Source of the DNA: Hymenobacter montanus
GTDB taxonomy: Bacteria; Bacteroidota; Bacteroidia; Cytophagales; Hymenobacteraceae
Direction of reading: 5' to 3'
Assembly (NCBI RefSeq): GCF_014699115.1
Contig: NZ_JACXAD010000014.1
Coordinates: 1 to 64,000, forward strand
Length of the DNA: 64,000 nt
Shown: one piece after another, positions 1-9,700 of the stretch
Layout: each line of letters starts with the position of its first letter
How positions within the stretch are numbered: the stretch's first letter is position 1
The notes under the pieces: generated by a model
Databases searched by the model: none
The model's input: the letters and a program-made list of their open reading frames with translations, nothing else
What the model was told of the DNA's origin: nothing
Position numbers and translations under genes: made by a program

Positions 1-518
1 GCTCAGCCCCGCTTCACTACGCTGTACTTTCGTCGGCAGCCGGTTGGATACTATAATCGTTCTGGACATCAAAAAAAGAGGGTGGTAAGCGTTTGAGTTT
101 ACGACGAAAAAGCTCGTCTGGTCAATTCTGGCTTTCAATGAGGGCCAATCGGAACGGTCCGCAAGAACTTCCGCCGACTGCTGTCTGGTAGGTCCAAAGC
201 CAGCCCTTCGATCTCAAGCGAGCAGTTGGAGCGCAGCTACTGAGCTAGATGCCGGCTGCCGCAGCCGATGAATTAGTGTTTGCTGTAGCCTTCGCCAGAC
301 CCCTTTGCAGCGGTAGGGCTATGGCCGGGAGCCGGGCTGTTTTGCTATCGGCCCGCATAACTTTCTCTCGTGGCCCGTGCTCGACCTGCTGTCCCGGATC
401 CCACCGACCTGACCTTCGCAGCTTGCTTCCCTACGCTCACGCACCGGCAGGGCCGGGTTTTGAACCGGCCCCAGCAGTAAATTTGGATTCCGGGCAACGC
501 TAACCAACTAAAAGCGAG
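1..518. other. Intergenic region, no clear gene
   Basis: I see no convincing complete gene before gluconokinase. One plus-strand frame is open from the window edge to a TGA at 94-96 (31 codons, ending ...KKRVVSV). It could be the 3' tail of a gene that starts outside the window, but nothing in it is recognisable. The remaining 420 bases carry only short GC-rich frames on both strands. The upstream promoter of gluconokinase could not be placed with confidence. Confidence 0.4.
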
Positions 519-1037
519 ATGAGCAGGCTATTTATTGTCATGGGCGTATCCGGCAGCGGCAAAACCACCGTGGGTCGTCTGCTGGCTCAGGCGTTGCGCC
601 TGCCCTTTTACGACGCTGACGACTTTCATTCGGACGCTAACATCGAGAAAATGCGTGGTGGCACCCCGTTAACCGACGGCGACCGGGGGAAGTGGTTGGC
701 CACGCTGGCCGCCGGCCTCGGCGCCTGGGAAGTCGCCGGCGGGGCCGTGCTGGCCTGCTCGGCGCTGAGAGAGCAATATCGCACTGTGCTGCAAGCCGGA
801 GCCTCAACTCCCATTAGCTGGGTAGTGCTCGAGGGAGCAAGAGAGCTGCTCGCGGCCCGGCTGAGCGCACGCCCCGGCCACTACATGGGCGTCGGGCTGC
901 TCGAATCTCAATTGGCAACGCTCGAATCCCCCGCCTATGGGCTGCATCTTTCTATTGGGCCCCCACCCGAAGAGCTGGTGCGCCACATCCTGGCTCAGTT
1001 ACAGGAAAACCCCACCAGTTTCCAAGCTGCCCGCTAA
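519..1037 (+). CDS. gntK: Gluconokinase (GntK family)
   Basis: A 172-residue cytosolic kinase predicted to phosphorylate D-gluconate to 6-phosphogluconate, feeding the pentose phosphate or Entner-Doudoroff routes. The N-terminus has the family P-loop GVSGSGKT at residues 9-16. This is followed by the FYDADDFHS stretch and the TPLTDGDRGKWL motif typical of GntK and separating it from shikimate kinases. The length matches the family (about 160-180). The ATG follows a purine-rich AAAGCGAG. The gene stands alone and converges on a LacI-type regulator, a family that often controls gluconate genes. A glucose-dehydrogenase-like SDR at 19.6-20.4 kb could supply gluconate, which is an inference. The product call is strong because the motif order is characteristic. 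Confidence 0.93.
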   Translation: MSRLFIVMGVSGSGKTTVGRLLAQALRLPFYDADDFHSDANIEKMRGGTPLTDGDRGKWLATLAAGLGAWEVAGGAVLACSALREQYRTVLQAGASTPISWVVLEGARELLAARLSARPGHYMGVGLLESQLATLESPAYGLHLSIGPPPEELVRHILAQLQENPTSFQAAR

Positions 1038-1075
1038 CCCCCAAGCTGCGGCATGATGGTTTGGCCCCGCACCGG

Positions 1076-1116
1076 AGTGGTGCCACGAATTCCGCGCAGC
1101 GGTTCGTGGTACCACT
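1076..1116. repeat. REP-like hairpin, copy 1
   Basis: A palindrome with 14-base arms (1076-1089 and 1103-1116). The only non-Watson-Crick pair is one G:T. The loop itself contains a second stem, CCGC-gca-GCGG. It lies between the convergent gluconokinase and LacI genes. It shares its outer arms with the hairpin at 1164-1206, but the inner stem differs in sequence while staying paired. Confidence 0.75.
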
Positions 1117-1163
1117 AATCACGGCTGGCGGTGGCATCGGATGACCGTTGTACGTCAATGAAT

Positions 1164-1206
1164 TAGTGGTGCCACGAAGCCCTGCGGGCCATTCGTGGCA
1201 CCACTA
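1164..1206. repeat. REP-like hairpin, copy 2
   Basis: A perfect palindrome with 15-base arms (1164-1178 and 1192-1206; arm TAGTGGTGCCACGAA). An inner GCCC-tgc-GGGC stem lies in the loop. Compared with copy 1, the outer arms are kept and the inner stem is changed on both sides. That pattern is expected if the folded RNA or DNA structure is what is maintained. It sits 91 bases from the 3' end of the LacI gene and may also act as a bidirectional transcription stop. Confidence 0.78.
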
Positions 1207-1296
1207 CGGCGGTTTGGCGCCGGTAATAATGGTAATAATATCGAGTGGCGCTGGGTTGCTGGGTTGTGGTCTTTCGGCAAACAACGCTCCTGGCTC

Positions 1297-2355
1297 TCAC
1301 TGCCAGGTCCCCAGGCGTTCCTGCGACTGATGCAGCGAAGAGTTACGGATAATTAATTCGGGCTTCAGAATGAGGTGGGGTGGGGTGTAGGCGGGCCCGC
1401 GCTTGTGCAGCTGCAGAAACAGCCGAACTGCGGTTTCGCCCATCTGTTCGGCCCGCTGGTCGATGACGGTTAGCTGAGGCTGGGTCATGGCGGTGAAGGG
1501 CTCGTTGCTGAAGCAGGCCAGTGCCAGGTCCTGCGGCACGCGCCGGCTGTGTTCGCGCAGCACCTCCAGCGCCCCCACCGTCGGAATGGCGTAGGCGGCA
1601 AACAAGCCGTCGAGCTGGTCGTCCTGCGCCAGCAGGTGCTGCATGCCCACGCGGCCGGCTTCGTGCGTCAGCATGGGCAGGGGGTAGAGCCAGCGCTCGT
1701 CGTAGGCCAGGCCGTGGGCGCGTAGGGCCTCGCGGTAGCCCAGGCAGCGGTTGCGGCTGGTGTTCAGGTGCTGCGGCCCGGCTAGGTGGGCAATGCGCGT
1801 GCACCCTTGGGCAATCAGGTGCGACACGGCCTGGTAGGCGCCCTGAAAGTCGTCGAGCACGACGGCCATGCTCTGGGGTAGCTCGGGCACGCGGTCGAAA
1901 AACACCAGGGGCACTCCCTGGCGCCGGACTTGCTCGAAGTGCTGCACCTCGGGATGAGTGGTGGCCGAAACCGACATCAGGATGCCTTCGACCTGGGTGT
2001 CGAGCAGGGTTTCGATGTTACGCTGTTCGCGCCGCAGGTCTTCGTTCGACTGGCACATCATCACGTTGAAGCCCTCGCGGGTCGCCACTTTCTCGATGCC
2101 GTTGAGTACGGCCGGAAAGAAATACCCCTTGATGTGGGGCACAATCACGCCCAGGGTTTGGCTGTGGCCCTTGCGCAGGGCGGCAGCGAGCTGGTTGGGC
2201 CGGTAGCTCAGCTCCTGGGCCAGGCTGCGGACCCGCTGCTTGGTGGCCTCGCTAATTTCGTGGTGGTTGGCCAGGGCCCGCGACACGGTGGAGGTAGATA
2301 AGTTCAGCTGTCGGGCTAAATCGCGGATGGAGGTTTGCTGCTTTTTAGCGGCCAT
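1297..2355 (-). CDS. LacI-family transcriptional regulator
   Basis: A 352-residue DNA-binding regulator. The N-terminal LacI helix-turn-helix spans about residues 8-55 (IRDLARQLNLSTSTVSRALAN, then YRPNQLAAALRKG as the hinge). It is followed by a periplasmic-binding-protein-like effector domain (LGVIVPHIKGYFFPAVLNGIE... to LILKPELIIRNS), the full length expected for the family. The ATG at 2355 was chosen because the HTH begins eight residues later. A TACCCTTG element about 20 bases upstream resembles a Bacteroidota -7 box. It converges on gluconokinase, so control of gluconate or another sugar is plausible but unproven. The effector cannot be read from sequence. Confidence 0.92.
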   Translation of the reverse strand: MAAKKQQTSIRDLARQLNLSTSTVSRALANHHEISEATKQRVRSLAQELSYRPNQLAAALRKGHSQTLGVIVPHIKGYFFPAVLNGIEKVATREGFNVMMCQSNEDLRREQRNIETLLDTQVEGILMSVSATTHPEVQHFEQVRRQGVPLVFFDRVPELPQSMAVVLDDFQGAYQAVSHLIAQGCTRIAHLAGPQHLNTSRNRCLGYREALRAHGLAYDERWLYPLPMLTHEAGRVGMQHLLAQDDQLDGLFAAYAIPTVGALEVLREHSRRVPQDLALACFSNEPFTAMTQPQLTVIDQRAEQMGETAVRLFLQLHKRGPAYTPPHLILKPELIIRNSSLHQSQERLGTWQ

Positions 2356-2374
2356 GAGTCAGGACATGAAGAGA

Positions 2375-2382
2375 CAAGGGTA
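2375..2382 (-). promoter_or_regulatory. Possible -7 element of the LacI gene
   Basis: On the minus strand this reads TACCCTTG, one base from the Bacteroidota TAnnTTTG consensus, 20 bases before the start codon. No clear -33 TTTG was found. Confidence 0.35.
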
Positions 2383-2435
2383 GCTGAAGGGCGCGACGTA
2401 ACGGGAACACAATGACCGCGGATTAGGCCCGTTAG

Positions 2436-2515
2436 GAATTGAAAATTAAAAATGAAGAATTAAAAATGTGCTGGCTAATTTTTTTAATTCTTCATTCTTC
2501 ATTTTTAATTCTTTT
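2436..2515. repeat. AT-rich palindromic intergenic repeat, copy 1
   Basis: An 80-base AT-rich inverted repeat between two minus-strand genes. The left arm contains AATTAAAAATGAAGAATT. The right arm carries its complement with one extra internal ATTCTTC unit. The short spacer contains GTGCTGGCTA. Closely related palindromes occur at 14061-14123 and 19380-19612, so this belongs to a dispersed family. It could act as a transcription terminator because each arm ends in an A or T tract. Confidence 0.7.
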
Positions 2516-2527
2516 CCAAAAACTGCT

Positions 2528-2953
2528 CTAGGTTAGGGGGCTTAGCCAGTGCATGGCTTGGCCCTCGTCGGCGAAGAGCTGCAGATCGAATGGGCGGGCG
2601 TCGTCGACCACGTAGGCCACGTACCTTCTTTGGTCGGGATCCGAGCGGTAGGTATCGGCGAGAGCCGGCGAGCTGAGCACCGCGATTCGGAGGCGCCGGG
2701 GTGCCAGCCGCTCCACGGCCACCGGATAAAACGTGCTGCTGACCCAGGCGCTTAGCTCCGCGCTGGCCTGGTCGCGCCGGCGCACGTCCAGGAGCCAGTC
2801 GCTAAAGCCGAACTGCTCGGCCGCCGCCAGCATCCGGCCGTAATCGGCTTGCACGGCTTCCAGGGGGACGTGGGTATGCCACCGCACAACCATCACCCGC
2901 AGATCAGGCCGGAAAAAGATCGTTCGGGAAGTGAGTTCAATGGGCGCGTACAT
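2528..2953 (-). CDS. Small STAS/SpoIIAA-like hypothetical protein
   Basis: A 141-residue soluble protein without signal peptide or membrane segment. The pattern of a short beta-rich start (IFFRPDLRVMVVRW), an amphipathic helix (AVQADYGRMLAAAEQFGFSDWLLDVRRRD), then FYPVAVERLAPRRLRIAVLSSP resembles the STAS/SEC14-like proteins common in Cytophagales. That resemblance is from fold pattern, not a diagnostic motif. The start is the ATG at 2953. It is a single gene upstream of the LacI regulator on the same strand, separated by an AT-rich palindrome. Its function is unknown. Confidence 0.7.
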   Translation of the reverse strand: MYAPIELTSRTIFFRPDLRVMVVRWHTHVPLEAVQADYGRMLAAAEQFGFSDWLLDVRRRDQASAELSAWVSSTFYPVAVERLAPRRLRIAVLSSPALADTYRSDPDQRRYVAYVVDDARPFDLQLFADEGQAMHWLSPLT

Positions 2954-3375
2954 CGGCTAAATATAGGAAAATAAATTAGCGTCGACCGACGTTTTATCTC
3001 CTTCCGAAGCCGCCGGATTAGGCGAGGCGTACCCTATGACAAGCTGGCTCCGGCAGATTTAGGACTTATGTTTTCGCCGACGCCCGGCATTGACGTCTAA
3101 GGTGTAAGCCTGCATTACGAGACGAGCTGGGACTTGGCTAATGTACATGGTCGAGTAGCGGAAGTGATTATAGCAGACACCGGTTTCAGCATCCTCGTGC
3201 TGGCCCTGACAGCGGAAAGAACAATCCTCGTGGGACTTGACTGACCCTATCAGCCGCTACGTGCGGCGGTAGCTCAAACGACAGATAAGGGCTATCGGGA
3301 GTGTACCGAGGCAACCTGCCGAAATCAAAGTACCCACTGGCGTAGTCGCACAGCGGCCACTGGCTCGCTGTGCAA
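2954..3375. other. Intergenic region, no gene seen
   Basis: About 420 bases between the STAS-like gene and the last gene of the metal efflux operon. All frames are broken by stops within about 30 codons and nothing is recognisable. The sequence near 3340-3375 may hold the 3' untranslated end of the efflux transcript; I see no strong hairpin with a T tract. Confidence 0.5.
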
Positions 3376-6300
3376 CTACGCCAGTTGCAGGCTCGGGGCG
3401 GCGGCCGGCGGCGTTACGGCCGGCGGGAGCACCTGGTCGGCCCCGCGATAAAACCAGCGGAACACCAGCGGGAAAATCAGCAGGGTAAGCACCGTGGCCG
3501 ATACCAGGCCGCCAATTACGACGATAGCCAGCGGCTTCTGCGTTTCCGAGCCGATGCCGGTGCTTAGTGCAGCCGGAAACAAGCCAATCATGGCCATCAG
3601 GGCCGTCATCACCACGGGGCGCACCCGCGAGGCCACGCCCAGCCGCAGGGCCTCATCCAGCGGCAGCTTGCGGCGCAGGTTCTGCTTAAAGACGGTGATG
3701 AGAATCACCCCGTTCTGAATGCAGATGCCGAACAGCGCGATGAAGCCGATGCCGGCCGAGATGCTGAAGTTGACGCGGGTCAGGTGCAGGGCCACGATGC
3801 CCCCGATGAGGGCAAACGGCACGTTGACGAGTACCAGACCGGCGTCCTTGCCGTTCCCGAAGGTAATGAAGAGCAGGATGAAAATGATGACCAGCGCCAC
3901 GGGCACCATCTGCGTCAGGCGCTCGGTGGCCCGCACCTGGTTTTCGAACTCGCCGGCCCAGGCAATGCGGTAGCCCTTGGGCAGGTGAACCTGGGCGTTG
4001 ACCTTCTTTTGGGCCTCGGCAATCGTGGAGCCCATATCCCGGTCGCGGATGCTGAACTTGACGGCAATGAAGCGCAGCCCGTTGTCGTGGTAGATGGACG
4101 CCGGGCCGTTGAGGGTGCGGATGGTGGCTACTTCCTTCAGGGCCACTTTGCCGCCGCGCAGGGTGGGCACCCGTAGCTCCCCGATTTCGGCCTCGGTGCT
4201 GCGGTACTGCTGGGGGTAGCGCACGCGGATGTCGAATTTTCGCTCGCCCTCGTAGAGCTGGCTGGCGGCCTTGCCACCGATGGCCATTTCCACCACCGAT
4301 TGGGCGTCGGCGGTGGCCACGCCGTAGGTAGCCATGCGGTTCTGGTCGAGCACCACGCTCATCTCGGGCTGGCCCAGGTTGCGCAGGATGCCCAAGTCCT
4401 TCACCCCGCGCACCCCGCGCAGGATGGTGGCGACGGAGTCGGCCTTCTGGTCAATGGTTTCCAGGTCGGGGCCGAAGATTTTCACGGCCAGCGAGGCGTT
4501 GATGCCCGCCACGGCCTCGGCCACGTTGTCGATGATGGGCTGCGAGTAGTTGAAGATGATGCCGGGGTACTGGCGCAGCTGGGCGTCCATCTCGTCGATG
4601 AGCTGCTCTTTGGAGATTTTGCGTTTCCACTCCTCCTGGGGCTTGAGGTTGACCTGGCACTGCACGTAGTACATGCCCGAAGGGTCGGTGCCGTCGTTGG
4701 AGCGGCCGGTCTGGCTCAGCACGCCGTTCACTTCCGGGAACGAGCCCAGAATCCGGCGAAATTCCGCCACCTGCCGGGTGGTCTCGGTCAGCGACGTGGA
4801 CATGGGCAGCTTGGCTTCCACCCACAGCGCGCCCTCGTTCAGCTCGGGCAGAAACTCCGAGCCCAGAAAGGTGAACGAGTACAGCACCGCGCCCATCAGC
4901 CCAAAGGCCAGCGCTAAGCTCAGGGCCCGGTTACGCAGCGTGAAGGCAAAGCCGTTGATGACAATTTTGTCGAAGAAGTTAACAATCGGGTTGTGCTTCT
5001 CGCGCACGTTCTGGTTGAGCAGGATGCTGGCCAGCACCGGCACCAGCGTCAGGGTGAGTACCAGGGCTCCTACCAGGGCGAAGCCCAGCGTCCAGGCCAG
5101 GGGCGAGAACATTTTGCCTTCGACTTTCTCGAACGCGAAAATGGGCAACAGGCAGGTCAGGATGATAAGCTTGGAAAAGAACACCGCCTTCCCCAACTCG
5201 CCGCCGGTTCGCTTAATCAGGCTGCGCTTGGCCAGCTTGTTGAACACCGGCATGCCCACTTGGTGGGCCTTGTGGTCGAGCACCACGAAAATGCCTTCCA
5301 CCATTACCACGGCCCCGTCGATGATGATGCCGAAGTCGATGGCCCCCATGCTCAGCAGGTTGGCGCTCATGCCCTTCAGCCGCAGGCAGATAAAGGCAAA
5401 CAGCAAGGCCAGCGGCACCACCAGCCCCACGATGAGGGTGGAGCGCCAGTCGGCCATGAACAGGAACACCACCAGCGTAACGAGCACAATGCCTTCGAGC
5501 AGGTTGTGAATAACGGTGGTCGTACACTTGTTCATCAGCACGTCGCGGTCGTAGAAGGTCACCAGCTGCACGCCCTTGGGCAGCACCTTCGTGTTCAGCT
5601 CCTCGATTTTGGCCTTCACGCGGCCCAGCACCTCGGCCGGGTTTTCGCCCTTGCGCATGATGACGATACCCTCTACCACGTCGTCGGCGGCGTCGAGGCC
5701 GGCCTGGCCCACCCGCGGCAGGTGGCCTTCGCTCACGTGGGCCACGTTGCGCACCAGGATGGGCGTGCCGTTGACGTGGCTGACGATGATGTTGCCGATT
5801 TCCTCGGGGTTTTCGAGCAGGCCAATGCCGCGCACCACGTAGGCCTGGCCGTTTTTCTCAATCACGTCGCCGCCTACGTTGACGTTGGCGCGCTGCACGG
5901 CCTGGAATACCTCCAACGGGGTCAGGTCGTACTTCTGCAGCAGGGCGGGGTCGGCCGTGATTTCATACACCTTCTTGGTGCCCCCGAAGGCCGCGATGTC
6001 GGCCACGCCGGGCACCGCTTTAAGCTGGCGCTCCACCACCCAGTCCTGCAGGGTCAGCAGCTCGTTGGTGGTGCGCCCCGGCCCCTGCACGGTGTAGCGA
6101 AAAATCTCGCCCGTGGGTCCGTAGGGCGGCTGCACGTGGTTTTCGCAGTCGGCCGGCAGACTTACGCCGGCCAGCAGGTTGTTCACTTGCTGCCGGGCGT
6201 AGAAGTCCTCCACGTCGTCGTCGAAGTTGATTTTGAGCACCGACAAACCGAACATGGAGATAGAGCGCATGTTGCTCTTCTTCTGCACCGAGTTCATGGC

Positions 6301-6522
6301 CACCTCGATGGGCACCGACACGAAGCGCTCCACTTCCTCGGCCGAGCGGCCCGGCCACTGGCTCACGATGATAATCTGGGTGTTGGTGACGTCGGGAAAC
6401 GCCTCAATCGGCGTGTGCACGTAGCTGAAGACGCCCCCCGCGACCAGCAGGGCCGTGAGGAAAAAAATAAGGAAGCGGTTTCTCAGCGAAAAGCCGACGA
6501 TACCGGAGATAAGCTTGTTCAT
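3376..6522 (-). CDS. Heavy-metal efflux RND pump, CzcA-like (distal copy)
   Basis: A 1048-residue inner-membrane RND transporter, predicted to use the proton gradient to drive divalent metal ions through a tripartite complex to the outside. The first transmembrane helix (RNRFLIFFLTALLVAGG), the PIEAFPDVTN stretch and two large periplasmic loops match the HME subfamily. The transmembrane-4 motif reads DFGIIIDGAVVMVEG. The DFG-xxx-DGAV form is typical of Co/Zn/Cd pumps rather than Cu/Ag pumps, although the last position is G where most members have N. The ATG at 6522 opens MNKLISG, matching the paralogue just upstream. It is the last gene of the operon, 180 bases after its paralogue. Metal specificity is inferred. 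Confidence 0.9.
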   Translation of the reverse strand: MNKLISGIVGFSLRNRFLIFFLTALLVAGGVFSYVHTPIEAFPDVTNTQIIIVSQWPGRSAEEVERFVSVPIEVAMNSVQKKSNMRSISMFGLSVLKINFDDDVEDFYARQQVNNLLAGVSLPADCENHVQPPYGPTGEIFRYTVQGPGRTTNELLTLQDWVVERQLKAVPGVADIAAFGGTKKVYEITADPALLQKYDLTPLEVFQAVQRANVNVGGDVIEKNGQAYVVRGIGLLENPEEIGNIIVSHVNGTPILVRNVAHVSEGHLPRVGQAGLDAADDVVEGIVIMRKGENPAEVLGRVKAKIEELNTKVLPKGVQLVTFYDRDVLMNKCTTTVIHNLLEGIVLVTLVVFLFMADWRSTLIVGLVVPLALLFAFICLRLKGMSANLLSMGAIDFGIIIDGAVVMVEGIFVVLDHKAHQVGMPVFNKLAKRSLIKRTGGELGKAVFFSKLIILTCLLPIFAFEKVEGKMFSPLAWTLGFALVGALVLTLTLVPVLASILLNQNVREKHNPIVNFFDKIVINGFAFTLRNRALSLALAFGLMGAVLYSFTFLGSEFLPELNEGALWVEAKLPMSTSLTETTRQVAEFRRILGSFPEVNGVLSQTGRSNDGTDPSGMYYVQCQVNLKPQEEWKRKISKEQLIDEMDAQLRQYPGIIFNYSQPIIDNVAEAVAGINASLAVKIFGPDLETIDQKADSVATILRGVRGVKDLGILRNLGQPEMSVVLDQNRMATYGVATADAQSVVEMAIGGKAASQLYEGERKFDIRVRYPQQYRSTEAEIGELRVPTLRGGKVALKEVATIRTLNGPASIYHDNGLRFIAVKFSIRDRDMGSTIAEAQKKVNAQVHLPKGYRIAWAGEFENQVRATERLTQMVPVALVIIFILLFITFGNGKDAGLVLVNVPFALIGGIVALHLTRVNFSISAGIGFIALFGICIQNGVILITVFKQNLRRKLPLDEALRLGVASRVRPVVMTALMAMIGLFPAALSTGIGSETQKPLAIVVIGGLVSATVLTLLIFPLVFRWFYRGADQVLPPAVTPPAAAPSLQLA

Positions 6523-6702
6523 GCGGGGTAGGTACGAATGAAGTCAGCGCCTAACCAACGGCGCCCTGCTTCACTACCAGAAAAATAAAGATGAGACTTC
6601 TAAAGAGAAAAGATGGTGAGATTCTAGCTCAAATTGGCCGACCCTGGAGCAGGCCCGCTACCCTCCGGGGGCGTCAGGTCTTTGCTCGTTCTCCTCAAGG
6701 GC

Positions 6703-9700
6703 CTAGGCCACTTGCTTTGGGGCATCTACTGCCTGAGGCAAGGGTACATACTTGGTGTGCTCGCTGCGGTAAAACCGCTCGAACACCAGCGGGAAAATAA
6801 AGAGCGTGAGCACGGTTCCCGTAATCAGTCCCCCAATCACCACGATGGCCAGCGGCTTGCTCGTTTCCGAGCCGATGCCGGTGCTAAGGGCCGCCGGCAG
6901 CAGGCCGATGATGGCCATCAGGGCCGTCATCACCACGGGGCGCACCCGCGAAATCACCCCTTGGTTGATGGCCTGGTCCAGCAGCATCTTCTTCACAAGG
7001 TTTTGCTTAAACACCGAAATTAGAATTACCCCATTCTGAATGCAGATGCCAAACAAGGCGATGAAGCCGATGCCGGCCGAGATACTAAAGTTGGTGTGCG
7101 TAAGCAGCAGGGCCGTGATGCCGCCGATGATGGCAAACGGCACGTTGAGCAGCACCAGCCCGGCGTCCTTGAGGTTGGCAAACAGGATGAACAGGATAAA
7201 GAAAATCAGGGCCAGGCTCACCGGCACCACCTGGGTCAGGCGTTGCTGGGCGCGCCGCTGGTTCTCGAAGTCGCCGGTCCAGCGCTGCTCGTAGCCCTTG
7301 GGCAGCTGCACCTGGCGGTTCACCTTATCCTGGGCCTCGGCAATGGTCGAGCCCATGTCGCGGCCCCGAATGCTGAACTTGACGGCGGCAAAGCGGCGGT
7401 TGTCGTCGCGGTAAATCAGGCTCGGGCCCATGACGGTGCCAATATTCGCAATTTCGGTGAGCGGGATGGTTTTGCCGTTTTGCGTGGGCACCCGCAGGGC
7501 GCTGATTTGGGCCGGCGTTTGGCGGAACTGCGCCTCGTAGCGCACCCGGATGGGGAACTTGCGCTCCCCCTCGTAGAGCTGCGTGGCCTGCTTGCCGCCC
7601 ACCGCCATTTCCAGCACGGCATTGGCATCAGCCTTGTTCACGCCGTAGCTGGCCATGCGGCGCTCATCGAGTTCCACGTGCAATTCGGGCTGGCCGATGT
7701 TGCGCAGCACCCCCAGGTCGTCGATGCCACGCACGTGTTTCAGCACCGCGTACACTTCGCGGGCCTTTTGTTCGAGGGTGCGCAGGTCGGTGCCGTAGAT
7801 TTTCACGGCGATGGAGCCCTTCACGCCCGAGGCGGCTTCCTCCACGTTATCGGTAATGGGCTGCGAGAAGTTGAAGTCGACGCCGGTAAACCGGTCGAGC
7901 TTGGCTTTCATTCGCGCAATCAGCTCTTCGCGGTAGGCCTTGCTCTTCATCTTTTTTTGCACCTCCTCGGTGTGCTTGATTTGCACCAGGAACTCGTTGT
8001 TGTAGAAGCCCGTCGGGTCGGTGCCATCGTTCGGGCGGCCGGTCTGGCTCACCACATCGCTCACCTCGTCAAACGACAGAAACACCCGGCGCATCTGGTT
8101 GCTGAGCATGTTCGACGACTCCAGGCTGATGCTCAGCGGCAGTTGCGCCCGTACGTAGATGCTGCCCTCGTTCAGCTCCGGCAAAAACTCCGAGCCGAGC
8201 AGCGAGAAGGCAAACAAGCCCAGGGCCGTGGCCGCAAAGGCCAGCAGCAGGCTAACGGTTTTGCGGGCGTAGGTGAAGGCGAAAAGGCGCTGCGCGCCAC
8301 GGTTGACGCCCCGCACGAAGAAGTTCTCCTTTTCGCGCACGTCCTTTTTTAGCAGCAGGCTCACCAGCACCGGCACCAGCGTGAGCGTAAATACCAGGGC
8401 TCCGAGCAGGGCAAAGCCCAACGTCCAGGCCAGGGGCGAGAACACCTTGCCTTCGACTTTCTCGAACGCGAAAATGGGCAGCAGGGCCGTGATAATGATG
8501 GCCTTGGCAAAGAAAATAGCCTTGCCCATCTCGCGCCCGCTTTTCTTAATCAGGCCCAGCTTCGAGAGCTTGTTGAAGCGCTCCATGCCCACTTTGTGGG
8601 CCCGGTGGTCGAGGGCCACAAACAGCCCTTCCACCATCACCACGGCTCCGTCGATAATGATGCCGAAGTCGATGGCCCCCATGCTCAGCAGGTTGGCGCT
8701 CATGCCCTTCAGCCGCAAGCAGATAAAGGCGAACAACAGCGCCAGCGGGATGATAATCGACACGATGAGCGTGGTGCGCCAGTCGGCCATGAACAGAAAC
8801 ACAATCAGGGTCACCAGCACAATGCCCTCGATGAGGTTGTGAATCACGGTCTCCGTCGAGAAGTCAATCAGCTGCTGCCGGTCGTAGAAGGTTTTCAGCT
8901 TCACGCCGGGGGGCAGAATTTTGGTGTTGAGCTCCTCCACTTTGGCGTGCAGGCGGGAAATCACTTCCGAAGGGTTTTCGCCCTTGCGCATCACCACGAT
9001 GCCTTCGAGCTTGTCGTCCTGGTAGCCGCGGCCCACCTGGCCCAGGCGCGGCAGGGCCGACTCGGTCACCTGCGCCACGTCGCGCACCAGAATGGGCGCC
9101 CCGTTCACGTTCTTAATCACCGTGTTGGTGATGTCCGAAATGTTGTTGAGCAGGCCAATGCCGCGCACCACGTAGTTCTGCTGGGCCTGGTTGATGACGT
9201 CGCCACCCACGTTGACGTTGGAGCGCTGAATGGCGTTGTAGAGGTCGAGCGGCGTGAGGCCGAAGGTTTGCAGCTTATCCGGGTCCACGCTGATTTCGTA
9301 GGCCTTTACTTCGCCGCCAAAGCTGTTCACGTCGGCCACCCCGGGCACGGCTTTGAGCTGGCGCTCCACCACCCAGTCCTGCAAGGTTTTGAGCTCGCGC
9401 ACGCTTTTGTCGTTGCTTTCCAGCGTGTAGCGGTAGATTTCGCCGGTGGGGCCGTAGGGCGGCTGCACATCGGGGGTGATGTTGTCGGGCAGGTCCACTT
9501 CGCGCAGCAGGTTGTTGACCTGGGGGCGGGCAAAGGCGTCGTCCACGCCGTCGTCGAAAATCACCTTCACCACCGACAAGCCAAAGAGCGTGGTGCTGCG
9601 CACCGAGGCCTTCTTCTGCACCGGGTTCAGGGCAATTTCAATGGGCACGGTCACGAACTTCTCCATCTCCTCGGCCGAGCGGCCGGGCCACTGCGTGATG

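Noticed and set aside
4993..6531. A 512-codon plus-strand open frame across the distal CzcA gene
   Set aside because: It is antisense to a complete, motif-rich RND pump. High GC content produces long His/Gln-rich antisense frames here and in several other genes.
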